Made by a program: the position numbers and the translations under genes. From Opitutus sp. GAS368 (lineage in GTDB: Bacteria > Verrucomicrobiota > Verrucomicrobiia > Opitutales > Opitutaceae), in assembly GCA_945871085.1 (NCBI GenBank), contig CAMBVX010000026.1:1-33257 (forward strand): 33,257 nucleotides of DNA, written 5' to 3'. This document shows, piece after piece, positions 1 through 9,755 of this stretch. The first letter of the stretch is position 1; every line of letters starts with the position of its first letter. The notes under the pieces are model-generated. The model ran no database searches. It saw only the letters and a list, made by a program, of their open reading frames with translations, and was not told where the DNA came from.

Positions 1-395
1 ACCATTTTGGTCATTGATGAGGAAGATTTATTGCGGGAGGTAATTTCGCCACCGCCACCCTCGCCGGTGACACCGTGCTCCAAGCCGCCGCCGGCCGGCC
101 GGGCTGCGAACTGTTCGCCTCCTCGCCCACCGCCCTAGTTCTCACCGACATCATCATGCCCGCGCAGGCAGGGATGGAGACCATCCCGCGGCTCCATCGG
201 CTGCACCACCCACTCGCGATCATTGCCATGTCCGGCGGCCCGACCAACTCCCCGCAACACCTCGAGTTCGCCCGCGGCCTCGGCGCCCGCCGGGTGATCC
301 CCAAACCGTTCACTCCCGAGGAACTCACCCGTCTTGTGGCCGAGGTCCTCGCCGAGCCACCGCCACCCTCGCGCTACCGTAACGGTAGCCCCTGA
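1..395 (+). pseudogene. Response regulator receiver domain, 5'-truncated by the window edge and apparently frameshifted
   Basis: Frame 1 reads TILVIDEEDLLREVI (receiver N-terminus). Frame 3 then continues ATATLAGDTVLQAAAGRPGCELF...ALVLTDIIMP...PKPFTPEELTRLV (phospho-Asp and Lys motifs). The frame switch is near nt 40-50. Confidence 0.6.
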
Positions 396-494
396 CGCCT
401 CCGGGATTTTCGTTCAAAATTAAACTTTCACCGTCCCCTCGACACCCACCCGCGATTCTCGCCACGGTCACTCCCCTTCAGCTCGTCGGTCCCG

Positions 495-920
495 ATGAAA
501 AAACTACCCCTCTGCACGCTCTCCGCCGGTGCCCTCTTCGTCACCATCGGCACCATCGCGTTGGTCCGGCTGACTCCCCGCCCGGACCCCTTCGGCCTTC
601 TCTTCCCGCTCGTCTGGGATTTGGCCATGGTCGGCATCGGTCTCGGCATCGTGTTTCGCAGCGACTGCGCCCGCAAAGCCGGCATCGTGTGGAGTATCTT
701 CTGCATTATCGCCACGCTCGGTGTCGGCGGTGCGACAATCTTTTGGACCGTGGACCAAAATAATAATTCCCTCGGCCGCGACCGCGTGGCCTTCCTCGCG
801 GTGACCATTTCCTTCGGCGTCCTTTTCGGCCTGTGGCAACTTCTCGTCCTCCGCAGCCCCGCCGCCAAAGAGTGGACCGAGCCCACCCGCACCCCCGAGC
901 AAACCGCCCGCTCGAGCTAG
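495..920 (+). CDS. Hypothetical small membrane protein
   Basis: 141-aa ORF with ATG start and several hydrophobic segments (MKKLPLCTLSAGALFVTIGTIALV...). Confidence 0.55.
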   Translation: MKKLPLCTLSAGALFVTIGTIALVRLTPRPDPFGLLFPLVWDLAMVGIGLGIVFRSDCARKAGIVWSIFCIIATLGVGGATIFWTVDQNNNSLGRDRVAFLAVTISFGVLFGLWQLLVLRSPAAKEWTEPTRTPEQTARSS

Positions 921-1077
921 CCCACGCCTCCCGTCATCCACCCCACGTCCGCCCGACAGCGTCACGTATTACGTGACACTTTTTTTGCGCCGTTTTTCTC
1001 CCGGCGGATACCGCCCGGCCTTTGCTCGCAACGCCCCCGACCGCCACACGTCTCGCGCCGCAACCTGCCTCCCCACT

Positions 1078-2328
1078 ATGTTTGCTCCTTTTCGTGCCCT
1101 CTTGGTCGCCGCCCTCGTCGCCTATTCCACCCTCGGATCGGCCGCCGTCATCGGCACCAACATCCCCGCACTTCCCCTCACCGCCGATCGCATCCACACC
1201 CTGCCCGACGCCGACCAACCCGCGTGGCACCGCTACCTCGCCCAATCGCGCGCGAAATCCGCCATCGACCACGCCACGTTGGCCGACGAACTCAAAGCCG
1301 CCGGCCTCTCGGCCCCGCTTATCCCCGCCCAAGGCCGTGCCGTTCCACTCAACCAACCCGCCGCCTTCTGGTCCGGCCCCGCAGCCGCCCGCATCGCCGA
1401 CTGCCTGGTTTCGTTTCAAACGCCCGCCGGCGGTTGGAATAAAAACACGAATCAAACCACTGCCCCGCGCCGCGTGGGCGAACGTCACGGCTACGAAGCC
1501 GGTTACGTCGGCACCATCGACAACGACGCCACCATCACCCAGCTCCGCTTTCTCGCCCAAGCCCTCACCGCCGCCGGCCAGGCTTCCGCCCGTGCTACCG
1601 CATGGCGCGCCGCCTTCACGCGCGGTATCGACTATCTCCTCACGGCCCAATACCCCAACGGCGGTTGGCCCCAAGTCTTCCCCCTCGAAGGCCGTTACCA
1701 CGACGCCGTCACTTTTAACGACGGCGCCTTCGTCAACGTCCTCACCCTCCTCCGCGCCGTCGCCGCCGGCCGGGACGAATTCGCCTTCGTCCCCGCCGAG
1801 CTCCGCACCCGCGCCGCCGCCAGCGCCAGCCGCGGCCTCGACTGCCTGCTCGCGAGCCAGATCACAGTCGCCGGCCGCCGCACCGCTTGGTGCCAACAGG
1901 TCGACATCCTCACGCTCGCCCCCGTCGGCGCCCGCAACTACGAGATGCCCTCCCAATCTGCCGGTGAAAGCGCCGGCATCGTGCTTTTCTTGATGGCCCT
2001 CCCCGACCCCAGCCCGGCCGTCGTCACCGCCGTCCACGCCGCGGCCGCGTGGTTCCAAAAAACTCCCCTCCGCGACGTGGTCTTCAAACCCGCCCCCGAC
2101 GGCACCGGCCGCAAACTCCTCCCGTCCCCCGGCGCCGGCCCGCTCTGGCCCCGCTACTCCGAGCTCGGCACCGACCGACCGCTCTTTGGCGACCGCGACC
2201 TCACCATCCACAACGACGTCAATGAAATCTCCGCCGAGCGCCGCAACGGCTACGGTTGGTTCAGCGACAGCCCGAAGCGCACTCTCGACCACTACACCAA
2301 GTGGGCGAAGTTCCACCCGGCCCCGTAG
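1078..2328 (+). CDS. Secreted pectate lyase, PL10-type
   Basis: Signal-peptide-like start MFAPFRALLVAALVAYSTLGSAA; PL10-type motifs GGWNKN, TIDNDATITQLRFLA, YPNGGWPQVFPLEGRYHDAVTFNDGAFVNVL, WCQQVD, NYEMPSQSAGESAGI. Confidence 0.88.
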   Translation: MFAPFRALLVAALVAYSTLGSAAVIGTNIPALPLTADRIHTLPDADQPAWHRYLAQSRAKSAIDHATLADELKAAGLSAPLIPAQGRAVPLNQPAAFWSGPAAARIADCLVSFQTPAGGWNKNTNQTTAPRRVGERHGYEAGYVGTIDNDATITQLRFLAQALTAAGQASARATAWRAAFTRGIDYLLTAQYPNGGWPQVFPLEGRYHDAVTFNDGAFVNVLTLLRAVAAGRDEFAFVPAELRTRAAASASRGLDCLLASQITVAGRRTAWCQQVDILTLAPVGARNYEMPSQSAGESAGIVLFLMALPDPSPAVVTAVHAAAAWFQKTPLRDVVFKPAPDGTGRKLLPSPGAGPLWPRYSELGTDRPLFGDRDLTIHNDVNEISAERRNGYGWFSDSPKRTLDHYTKWAKFHPAP

Positions 2329-2510
2329 CCGCGAGCGCCAGCGAGTGCACTCCTCCAGTGTGGGGCTGGCTTTACGACGGCCATTTCTTCCGCCTTATCT
2401 CCACCGAGACTTCCCGCCCAGAAGTCCGCTCCAAACCCCATCCCCTCGCGCAGAGCGCGTCACAATTCACTTTGCCCTCTCGCCCCGCCTCCCCACGCTC
2501 CCGCGCCAAT

Positions 2511-4037
2511 ATGAGTTCCCACCCCGTCTCGTCCTCCTCGTTCACGCCTGACCATTCCCCGCTCGCCGCCCACGAAACCGGCGGCCTCGGTGGCCACCCC
2601 CGCGGCCTCACCACGCTCTTCTTCACCGAAATGTGGGAGCGCTTTTCTTACTACGGCATGCGCGCCCTGCTCATGCTCTTTATGGTGAAAACCGCCGCCG
2701 AGGGCGGCCTCGCCTTCGATACCAAAAAAGCCGCGGCCATCTACGGCACCTACACGATGAGCGTCTATCTGCTCACGATCCTCGGCGGCTTCATCGCCGA
2801 TAACTTCATCGGTGCCCGCCGCGCCGTCCTCGTCGGTGGCATCATCATCGCCACCGGCCACTTCACGATGGCCTTCGGCAGCATCACCACTTTCTACGCC
2901 GGCCTTGTCCTCATCGCCGTCGGCACCGGTCTTCTCAAGCCCAACATCTCCACGATGGTCGGCAGCCTCTACCGCCCCACCGACGAACGCCGCGACGCCG
3001 GCTTCTCGATTTTCTACATGGGCATTAACATCGGTGCCTTCCTCGCCCCGCTCGTCACCGGCTACCTCGCGCAAAGCGAAGGCTGGCGCGCCCAACTCTC
3101 CGCCTGGGGCCTCAACCCCGCCAACAGCTGGCACTGGGGCTTCGGCGCCGCCGGCGTCGGCATGACCCTCGGCCTCGTCGTTTATCTACTCCAACGCGAA
3201 CGCCTCGCTCACGTCGGGGCCGCCCCCGCGCCCGAACCCGACGGCAGTCGCCCTTGGGGCAAACTCGGTCTCGTCGCCCTCGGATCCCTCGCTCTCATCG
3301 CCGCGATGAAAGCCTCCGACACCTACCCCGTCATCGTTTACGTCCTCTTCGCGCTCCAGATCGCCGCCATTCTCTTCTTCGCTTTCCGGCCCGACGAAGA
3401 CAGCAAACGCATGGCCGCCATTTTGGTTTTCTTTTTCGCCGCCGAAATCTTCTGGGCCATCTTCGAGCAAACCGGCTCCTCCATCTCCCTCTTCGCCGAC
3501 AAACTCACCCACAACGTCGCCTTCGGCCAAGCCTTCCCGTCTTCGTGGTGGCAATCGGTAAACTCCATCTGGGTCATTCTCCTCGCCCCCGTTTTCGCCT
3601 ACCTCTGGATTATCCTCGGCCACAAACAACCCTCGAGCCCGATGAAGTTCATGCTCGGCCTCCTCTTCGTGAGCCTCTCCTTCGTGCTGATGGTCCCCGC
3701 CTCGAAACTCACCGCCGACGGCAAGGTCGGCCCCATGTGGCTCGTCGGCCTTTTTTTCCTCCAAACCATCGGCGAAATGCTCCTCAGTCCCGTCGGTCTC
3801 TCGACGATGACGAAGCTCGCCCCCCAACGCCTCCTCGGCCTCGTGATGGGCATCTGGTTCCTCGCCGCCGCCCTCGGCAACAAACTCGCTGGAGTGCTCG
3901 CCGGCCACTTCGAGTCCACAAATGCCGACGACCTCGCCAACTTCTTCCTGAAGCAAGCCATCTGGGGTGGAGTCGCCACCCTCGCCCTCCTCGCCCTCGT
4001 CCCCTGGGTCAAAAAACTCATGGGCGGCGTGCGGTGA
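2511..4037 (+). CDS. Peptide MFS transporter, POT/PTR2 family
   Basis: FFTEMWERFSYYGMRALLMLFMV, GGFIADNFIGARRAV and FYMGINIGAFLAPLVTGYLA motifs; about 12 hydrophobic segments. Likely start is the ATG at 2511. Confidence 0.9.
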   Translation: MSSHPVSSSSFTPDHSPLAAHETGGLGGHPRGLTTLFFTEMWERFSYYGMRALLMLFMVKTAAEGGLAFDTKKAAAIYGTYTMSVYLLTILGGFIADNFIGARRAVLVGGIIIATGHFTMAFGSITTFYAGLVLIAVGTGLLKPNISTMVGSLYRPTDERRDAGFSIFYMGINIGAFLAPLVTGYLAQSEGWRAQLSAWGLNPANSWHWGFGAAGVGMTLGLVVYLLQRERLAHVGAAPAPEPDGSRPWGKLGLVALGSLALIAAMKASDTYPVIVYVLFALQIAAILFFAFRPDEDSKRMAAILVFFFAAEIFWAIFEQTGSSISLFADKLTHNVAFGQAFPSSWWQSVNSIWVILLAPVFAYLWIILGHKQPSSPMKFMLGLLFVSLSFVLMVPASKLTADGKVGPMWLVGLFFLQTIGEMLLSPVGLSTMTKLAPQRLLGLVMGIWFLAAALGNKLAGVLAGHFESTNADDLANFFLKQAIWGGVATLALLALVPWVKKLMGGVR

Positions 4038-4066
4038 TTCCCGACTGTGCTTGAGATGCGGCTGGT

Positions 4067-4660
4067 TTGCCTGGACGCAGGAGCCCGGCCGCCCGCGCTT
4101 TGCTCGAGCGGCCCGATTTGACCGGCCGGCTCGTCAGCCTCGACGCGATACACACGCAGGCCACGACCGCCCGCGCGATCACTATGGAACATGGCGGCGA
4201 CTTCTTCATGTCGGTCAAAGGCAACCAGCCGAGTGTCCAAACGGCGGTGCAAACGCGCGCGCCCGATCCGGGCGCCCTTTTTTGATCACCTGAAAGATCC
4301 CGCGGCCCTGCGCTGGACAGACCTCGAAAAAGGGCACCCGGTGACTCGCACGATCGTGGTGCGCGGCCTCGACACCGAGACCGCCGGCTTTCCGTTGGTC
4401 GCGCAAGGCGCGCGCCTGCGGCGCGAACGCGTCGGCCAACAACCCAAAACCGTCGAGCTGATCACCAGCCGCCCACGGACCGCCTTGCCGCAGGCCTCGT
4501 GGCTCGACGCCACAATTCAGCACTCGGGCATCGAGACCGGCTTGCACACGCGCCTCGACGCCTCACCCCACGACGACCGGTACCGCCTACGCGAACGACA
4601 CGGCGCGCACCTCTCGCAGGCCCGCCAAAACCGTATGGCGCGCGAAACCGGCCGCAGCGG
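4067..4660 (+). pseudogene. Degraded ISAs1-family-like transposase remnant
   Basis: LVSLDAIHTQATTARAITMEHGGDFFMSVKGNQPSVQTAV in one frame, then GIETGLHTRLDASPHDDRYRLRERHGAHL in another. No N-terminus; frame disruptions. Confidence 0.75.
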
Positions 4661-4844
4661 CAACTGCCGTCACGCCGCCCCAGCCCGGCACCGCGGCTTC
4701 CGTCGCCGGCGTATCCGCTCGTCCATCATCTCCCCGCGCGCGATATTTCTGCCGAATCTGTTCAATAATCGCGGCGGTTTGAATCTCAAACCGTAAATCG
4801 GCCTCCGGGGGACTATGCAGTCTTTTGATCAGATAATTATTTCG

Positions 4845-5675
4845 CTAGTCCTGACGAGCTGGCGCGCCGGTCAGGCGTTTTTCGAAACTGAGAATCTCGC
4901 GCCGAATTTGGTCACCCGCCACGGCGAAGATATCGTTGTGCCCGACCTCTGGAATCCAAACGTGGCGTTTCGGTTCGGCCATAGCTGCAAACAATTTCTG
5001 GCCATGCGCAAACGGGATGACCTCATCGGCCACACCATGGAAAATCAACTTCGGGCAATGCACGCGACCGATTTTGGCGAGGTTATCGAACTGATCGAAC
5101 GGCAGGAGCTTCACCCTCGTCATGACCCGAAACGCGCTGGTAAACGGACTGATGAGGATCAAACCCGCCACTCGGGCATTCGCCGCCAATTCCACCGCTG
5201 GCCCGCCGCCCACCGAGCGGCCGACCACGATCATCGCCTCTGTCTTTATCCCCAGTTGCTGCTGCGCAAACACCAGCATCGTCTGCGTGTCCGCATAAAC
5301 ATTATTCTCCTCAGCGCGCCCTGCACTTAGACCATACCCTCGGTAGTCGAAGGTCAGCACCGCAAATCCGGCGGCATGAAATTGCCGCACCAGTGGCAAG
5401 CTGTCGCCGAGATCCTCGGCATTGCCGTGAAAATAGAACAGGGTGTATCGGGCTGACGGATTCGGCAAGTGCAGCGCCGCGAGTTGCGTTCCGTCCGCAG
5501 CAGACAACCGGTGTAAGCCGGCAAGGTCTCCGCCATACGATGCCAGTCGCGGCTGGAAGATCAGACCGTTGGCCGCCAAGCCCCCGAGCAGCGCAAGTCC
5601 GGCATACAGCATGACGCCTAGGACGACGACCAGCCGCACCGCCCGCCCCCAAAAACTCCGCCCAGATTTCATCAC
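4845..5675 (-). CDS. Alpha/beta hydrolase (ABHD17/Bem46-like)
   Basis: N-terminal hydrophobic anchor; FYFHGNAEDLGDS, FDYRGYGLSAG, nucleophile elbow GRSVGGG, catalytic Asp HGVADEVIPF and His VGHNDI. ATGA overlap with the hisS stop. Confidence 0.85.
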   Translation of the reverse strand: MMKSGRSFWGRAVRLVVVLGVMLYAGLALLGGLAANGLIFQPRLASYGGDLAGLHRLSAADGTQLAALHLPNPSARYTLFYFHGNAEDLGDSLPLVRQFHAAGFAVLTFDYRGYGLSAGRAEENNVYADTQTMLVFAQQQLGIKTEAMIVVGRSVGGGPAVELAANARVAGLILISPFTSAFRVMTRVKLLPFDQFDNLAKIGRVHCPKLIFHGVADEVIPFAHGQKLFAAMAEPKRHVWIPEVGHNDIFAVAGDQIRREILSFEKRLTGAPARQD

Positions 5676-6985
5676 CCACCCGTAAAGAAGTCCCGCACCG
5701 TAGCGACGATATCAGCTCGCAGCACCTCTCGCTCACTGCGGTCGGTGAGGTCGCGGAGTTTCACCACCCCTTTCGCAATTTCATCGCCGCCATAGAGGAG
5801 GGCAATCTTGGCCCCGGACTCCGCCGCCACCTTGAACTGTTTGCCGAACGCGACCTCTTTCATCGGATAATCGACCCGATAACCGGCCGCACGTAACGCG
5901 TGAATATCCCCGAACGCAGCAAGCCTCTCCGCCGCACCGCCAATCACACAGTATACGTCCGGCACCTGCACTAACGTCGGCATCAGGCCGCGTTGTTCAA
6001 GGAGCAGCGCAAACGTCATGTCGCCGATCGCGAAGCCCACTGCCGGCAGCGCCGGTCCGCCGAGCTTCTGCACCAGATCGTCATAACGCCCACCACCCGC
6101 GAGTGCGCGCAACTCTCCCTTGCGGTCGAAGGCCTCAAACACGAATCCCGTGTAATAAGCGAGGCCGCGGACAACCCCGAGGTCGACTTCGATGAACCGC
6201 GCCAACCCCATCGCGCCGAGGTTGCCCAACAGTTTTTTCCAGTCAGCCAGGCGGGCCGTGAGTTTCTCACCGCCGATGGTGCCGAGGGTGTGCTCGAGCG
6301 CTTCGAGCGATTTGATCTGCAGGAAGGCGAGCACCTTGGCCTTCACGCCCTCGTCGAGCGGACCAAACTTCTCCGAATAGCCCTTAAAGGCTTCGTCTCC
6401 GTATTTTTCAAATCGATCGACGGCTCCCAATACTCCGCGAATCCGTAGCTCATCCAGTCCGAGTGCTTCCAAATAGTAGAACCAGAGATTCCGATCACTC
6501 AGCCTCACATAGAAATCCTGTTCCGTCAGGCCAAACGCCGCGAGACACTGCACGAGCATCGCGATCAGTTCCGTTTCCGCCTCTGGACCCGGTTCTCCAA
6601 AAATATCCGCGTTGAACTGGGAGAAGCAACGTCCGCGCCCTTTTTGCATCCGCTCATAACGATAAAACTCCGCGATACTAAACCACTTGATCGGGCGCTT
6701 AAGGGCGCTGGCCTTGGCGCCAACGAGTCGACACACCGTCGGCGTCATCTCCGGACGCAAGGCGACTTCCCGCCCGCCTTTGTCCGTAAAACTGAACAAC
6801 TGCGCTTCGATTTCATCGCCTGACTTCGCCTTGTAAAGCTCGAGGGGCTCGAGCACCGGCGCGTCGTATTCGGCGAAGCCAAAGGTGGTCGCCGTCTGCC
6901 GCCACAGGCGAAAGATATGGTTCCGACGCGCAAAATCCTCGGGATAGAACTCACGGAATCCGGGCAGGGACTGGAATGTGGCCAT
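5672..6985 (-). CDS. hisS: Histidine--tRNA ligase
   Basis: Class II motifs: RPEMTPTVCRLV, FYRYERMQKGRGRCFSQFNADIFG, VVRGLAYYTGFVFEAFD, AGGGRYDDLV, GFAIGDMTFALLL. Confidence 0.95.
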   Translation of the reverse strand: MATFQSLPGFREFYPEDFARRNHIFRLWRQTATTFGFAEYDAPVLEPLELYKAKSGDEIEAQLFSFTDKGGREVALRPEMTPTVCRLVGAKASALKRPIKWFSIAEFYRYERMQKGRGRCFSQFNADIFGEPGPEAETELIAMLVQCLAAFGLTEQDFYVRLSDRNLWFYYLEALGLDELRIRGVLGAVDRFEKYGDEAFKGYSEKFGPLDEGVKAKVLAFLQIKSLEALEHTLGTIGGEKLTARLADWKKLLGNLGAMGLARFIEVDLGVVRGLAYYTGFVFEAFDRKGELRALAGGGRYDDLVQKLGGPALPAVGFAIGDMTFALLLEQRGLMPTLVQVPDVYCVIGGAAERLAAFGDIHALRAAGYRVDYPMKEVAFGKQFKVAAESGAKIALLYGGDEIAKGVVKLRDLTDRSEREVLRADIVATVRDFFTGG

Positions 6986-7118
6986 GGGCCAGAGACTGTA
7001 CGAACCGCGTCAACCTAGGGCGAATAAAAAGTGGGTGCCGCGCGCGCTAGCTCCCGCCCCGGCGTAATTGCGGAACAGCGGCGTATCAACCGCGCAGCCC
7101 CGATGACCGGAGACCCGC

Positions 7119-7436
7119 TCAGTCGGCTGCCTGCAACTTCACGAGGTCGATCTTCTTCAACTGCTGCTTGAGGATCTTGCCGGATTTGAATTTCACGACA
7201 GCTCTCTGAGGGATGATAACCTCGGCCTCCGGCTTGTTGGGATTGCGACCAATTCGCTGCTTGCGCACCTGCACCTCGAGCACACCAAAGTTGCGCAACT
7301 CCACGTTACGCCCTTTAGCGAGCGCCTTTTGCACGATATCGAGCGTCTGTTGCACCGTATCGACGATCTGTTTTTGCGGAAATCCAGACTTCCGGTAAAT
7401 CTCTAGGACAATTTCTCGTTTGGTCAGGTTAGACAT
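7119..7436 (-). CDS. HU/IHF-family DNA-binding protein
   Basis: MSNLTKREIVLEIYRKSGF...VELRNFGVLEVQVRKQRIGRNPNKPEAEVIIPQRAVVKFKSGKILK; typical RxGRNPxxP arm. AAGGAT 5' of the ATG. Confidence 0.93.
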   Translation of the reverse strand: MSNLTKREIVLEIYRKSGFPQKQIVDTVQQTLDIVQKALAKGRNVELRNFGVLEVQVRKQRIGRNPNKPEAEVIIPQRAVVKFKSGKILKQQLKKIDLVKLQAAD

Positions 7437-7568
7437 GGTGGGTATCCTTTCACTGAAGTCTTGTTGAACTGAAGCGTGCTAAACTATTTACACTTGTTGA
7501 ATTGGGTCAATGATTATGACAACTTCACCGCAGATGATTTTACGGCACGTTTCCCGCCTCCACTGACC

Positions 7569-8273
7569 ATGCCCGATCCCGTTGCAGTCAACTCCATGTT
7601 CGCGCGCATCGCAGCCCGTTACGACGTCGCCAACCGGCTCTTGAGCGGCGGACTGGACGTGTGGTGGCGGCGCCAACTCGTCGCCGCGGTCTGCCGTGGA
7701 GCACCCCGCGCCATCCTAGACCTCGCAACCGGAAGCGGAGACGTGGCGTTTGCGCTCGCTCGGCGACTCCCGTCAGCCACGACAATCACCGGAATTGATT
7801 TCTGCCAACCCATGCTTGACGCGGCCGAAATCAAGAAAAATGCCGACGGTGCCGGCACCTACGCCAACGTCTCTTTCCGCCAAGGTGACGGCCTCGCACT
7901 CCCCTTGCCCGACGCGTTCTGCGACGCGGTTACGATTTCGTTTGGCCTGCGAAATCTCGCCGACCGCCATGGCGGGCTGCGTGAAATCCACCGCGTGTTG
8001 CGCGCGGGCGGACGTCTCTTCGTCCTAGAGTTTTCGCAGCCCTCGGCGTGGTTTCGCCCGTTTTACTTCTTCTATTTGAGGAAAATTATCCCGCTGGTCG
8101 CCGGCTTCGTGACGGGCGATCGCGCAGCCTATGTTTATCTGAACGAAACCATCGAACAGTTTCCCGCCGCAGCTGCGCTCGCCGACGAGATTCAAGCCGC
8201 CGGCTTTACGTCCGTGTCGGCTACCACCATGACCTTCGGCACGGTCGCGATCCACGAGTGCACCAAAAAATAA
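7569..8273 (+). CDS. ubiE/menG: Demethylmenaquinone/ubiquinone methyltransferase
   Basis: MFARIAARYDVANRLLSGGLDVWWRRQLV, LDLATGSGDVAF, FGLRNLADRHGGLREIHRVLRAGGRLFVLEFSQP. Confidence 0.93.
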   Translation: MPDPVAVNSMFARIAARYDVANRLLSGGLDVWWRRQLVAAVCRGAPRAILDLATGSGDVAFALARRLPSATTITGIDFCQPMLDAAEIKKNADGAGTYANVSFRQGDGLALPLPDAFCDAVTISFGLRNLADRHGGLREIHRVLRAGGRLFVLEFSQPSAWFRPFYFFYLRKIIPLVAGFVTGDRAAYVYLNETIEQFPAAAALADEIQAAGFTSVSATTMTFGTVAIHECTKK

Positions 8274-8323
8274 TCCCCCACGTGGAGCAATTGAAACCAT
8301 ACCAGCTGACCTTTTTTCAAGCC

Positions 8324-8641
8324 TCAGCTAAACGACTTTCCGCAGCCGCACGTGCTTTGGGCGTTGGGATTCTTGATTTCAAAACCCTTCCCGTGCAGGC
8401 CGTCATCGAAGTCGACCAACGAACCCTCAAGATACGCCAGACTCGCCGGATCCATCAAGATGGGCACGCCCTCACTTTCCAATTCCGCGTCGGCTTCCTT
8501 TTTCTCATCGAACGACATTCCATATTGGAAGCCAGAGCAACCACCTGATTCGACAAATACGCGGAGACGTTTCGTCGGCGTATTGAGTTCGGCGTGCATG
8601 GCACGAACTTGGCGCGCGGCCCTTGGAGTGAGAGAAATCAC
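8324..8641 (-). CDS. erpA: HesB/IscA/ErpA-type iron-sulfur cluster assembly protein
   Basis: A-type carrier signature: three Cys in VESGGCSGFQYGM and STCGCGKSF. Confidence 0.9.
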   Translation of the reverse strand: MISLTPRAARQVRAMHAELNTPTKRLRVFVESGGCSGFQYGMSFDEKKEADAELESEGVPILMDPASLAYLEGSLVDFDDGLHGKGFEIKNPNAQSTCGCGKSFS

Positions 8642-8754
8642 AATTTCAGCGTAAGATCGCGCATCACCCTGTCAAATCAGCTCACAGCAAATTCCGCGCC
8701 TACCACGATATGCGCTCTTGCCAGTGACCCTGACGCCCGCCTTTCTCCAATTCT

Positions 8755-9726
8755 GTGGCCGCACTTAAGCACATTTTCAACGAGCTCCACTACGAGATGA
8801 CCCGCAAGATCGCGGAAGGCGGCATGGGCCTCGTCTATGAAGCCGTGCAGCTCGGAGCGGGTAATTTCAGGAAGGTTGTCGCGGTAAAAGTTATTCGGGA
8901 AGAATATTCTGCCATCGAAGAATTTCAGAACAATTTTATCGGCGAGGCGCGACTCGTTGCCGACCTGATCCATACCAACATTGTCCAGACCTACCACCTC
9001 GGTCAGGTCGGCGGCCAATATTTCATGGTAATGGAATTCGTCAAAGGCGTGAATCTTGAGCAATTTCTCGAGCGTCATCGCCAGCTGGGCAAACAAATCC
9101 CCACCGATCTCGCCGCCTTCATCGTCTCACGGATCGCCCGCGGCCTCACCTACGCACACACGAAATGTGATCGCGACGGCCGTCACCTCAACATTGTCCA
9201 CCGCGACATCGGGCCCAAGAACGTGCTCGTCGCCCAAGAGGGCGACGTCAAGCTCACTGACTTCGGCATCGCGAAGGCGCTCGACCTAATGTATAATGAG
9301 GAAGGCAAAGTGATTGCGGGCAAGGACGAGTATCTTTCCCCGGAACAGGCCACCTACGCCATCACCGACGCACGCGCCGACCTCTTCCCTCTCGGCATCG
9401 TCCTCACAGAGCTACTCCTAGGTAAGAATATCTTTCGCTCCCACGACCGTTCGCAGTCTCGGCGCAACATATTGACGATGCCGATTCCGCAGTTCGCGAC
9501 GTTGCGCCCGGATATCGATCCCAAACTTGAGGCGATTATTCAGCGGGCCTTGGAGCGCGACCGGGAGAAACGTTACCAATCAGGCTACGAAATGCTCACG
9601 GCCCTCGAATTGTATTTGTATAGTGACGGTTACGGACCCACCAACGAAAAACTCGGCGTTTACATCAAAGAGCTCTTCGGGATCAAAGACCCCGTTATCC
9701 CTCCGCTTTCCCGCCCCCCAACCTGA
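8755..9726 (+). CDS. Serine/threonine protein kinase
   Basis: GTG start; [11 protein letters not shown] glycine loop, VAVKVI Lys, [10 protein letters not shown] catalytic loop, [14 protein letters not shown]. Confidence 0.9.
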   Translation: MAALKHIFNELHYEMTRKIAEGGMGLVYEAVQLGAGNFRKVVAVKVIREEYSAIEEFQNNFIGEARLVADLIHTNIVQTYHLGQVGGQYFMVMEFVKGVNLEQFLERHRQLGKQIPTDLAAFIVSRIARGLTYAHTKCDRDGRHLNIVHRDIGPKNVLVAQEGDVKLTDFGIAKALDLMYNEEGKVIAGKDEYLSPEQATYAITDARADLFPLGIVLTELLLGKNIFRSHDRSQSRRNILTMPIPQFATLRPDIDPKLEAIIQRALERDREKRYQSGYEMLTALELYLYSDGYGPTNEKLGVYIKELFGIKDPVIPPLSRPPT

Positions 9727-9755
9727 GATGAACCCCGCTATTTTTCATCCAGCAC

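Noticed and set aside
934-2316. 460-aa minus-strand ORF opposite the pectate lyase gene
   Set aside because: Low-complexity Gly/Ala/Val/Asp-rich shadow frame in GC-rich DNA; the plus-strand frame carries clear PL10 motifs.
3186-3956. Long minus-strand ORF opposite the POT transporter
   Set aside because: Glu/Gly-rich shadow ORF; the opposite strand encodes a recognisable transporter.
4775-4793. Perfect 8-bp hairpin CGGTTTGA-ATC-TCAAACCG near the ISAs1-like remnant
   Set aside because: No T-tract, and no matching inverted repeat seen at the other side, so neither a terminator nor an IS end can be supported.
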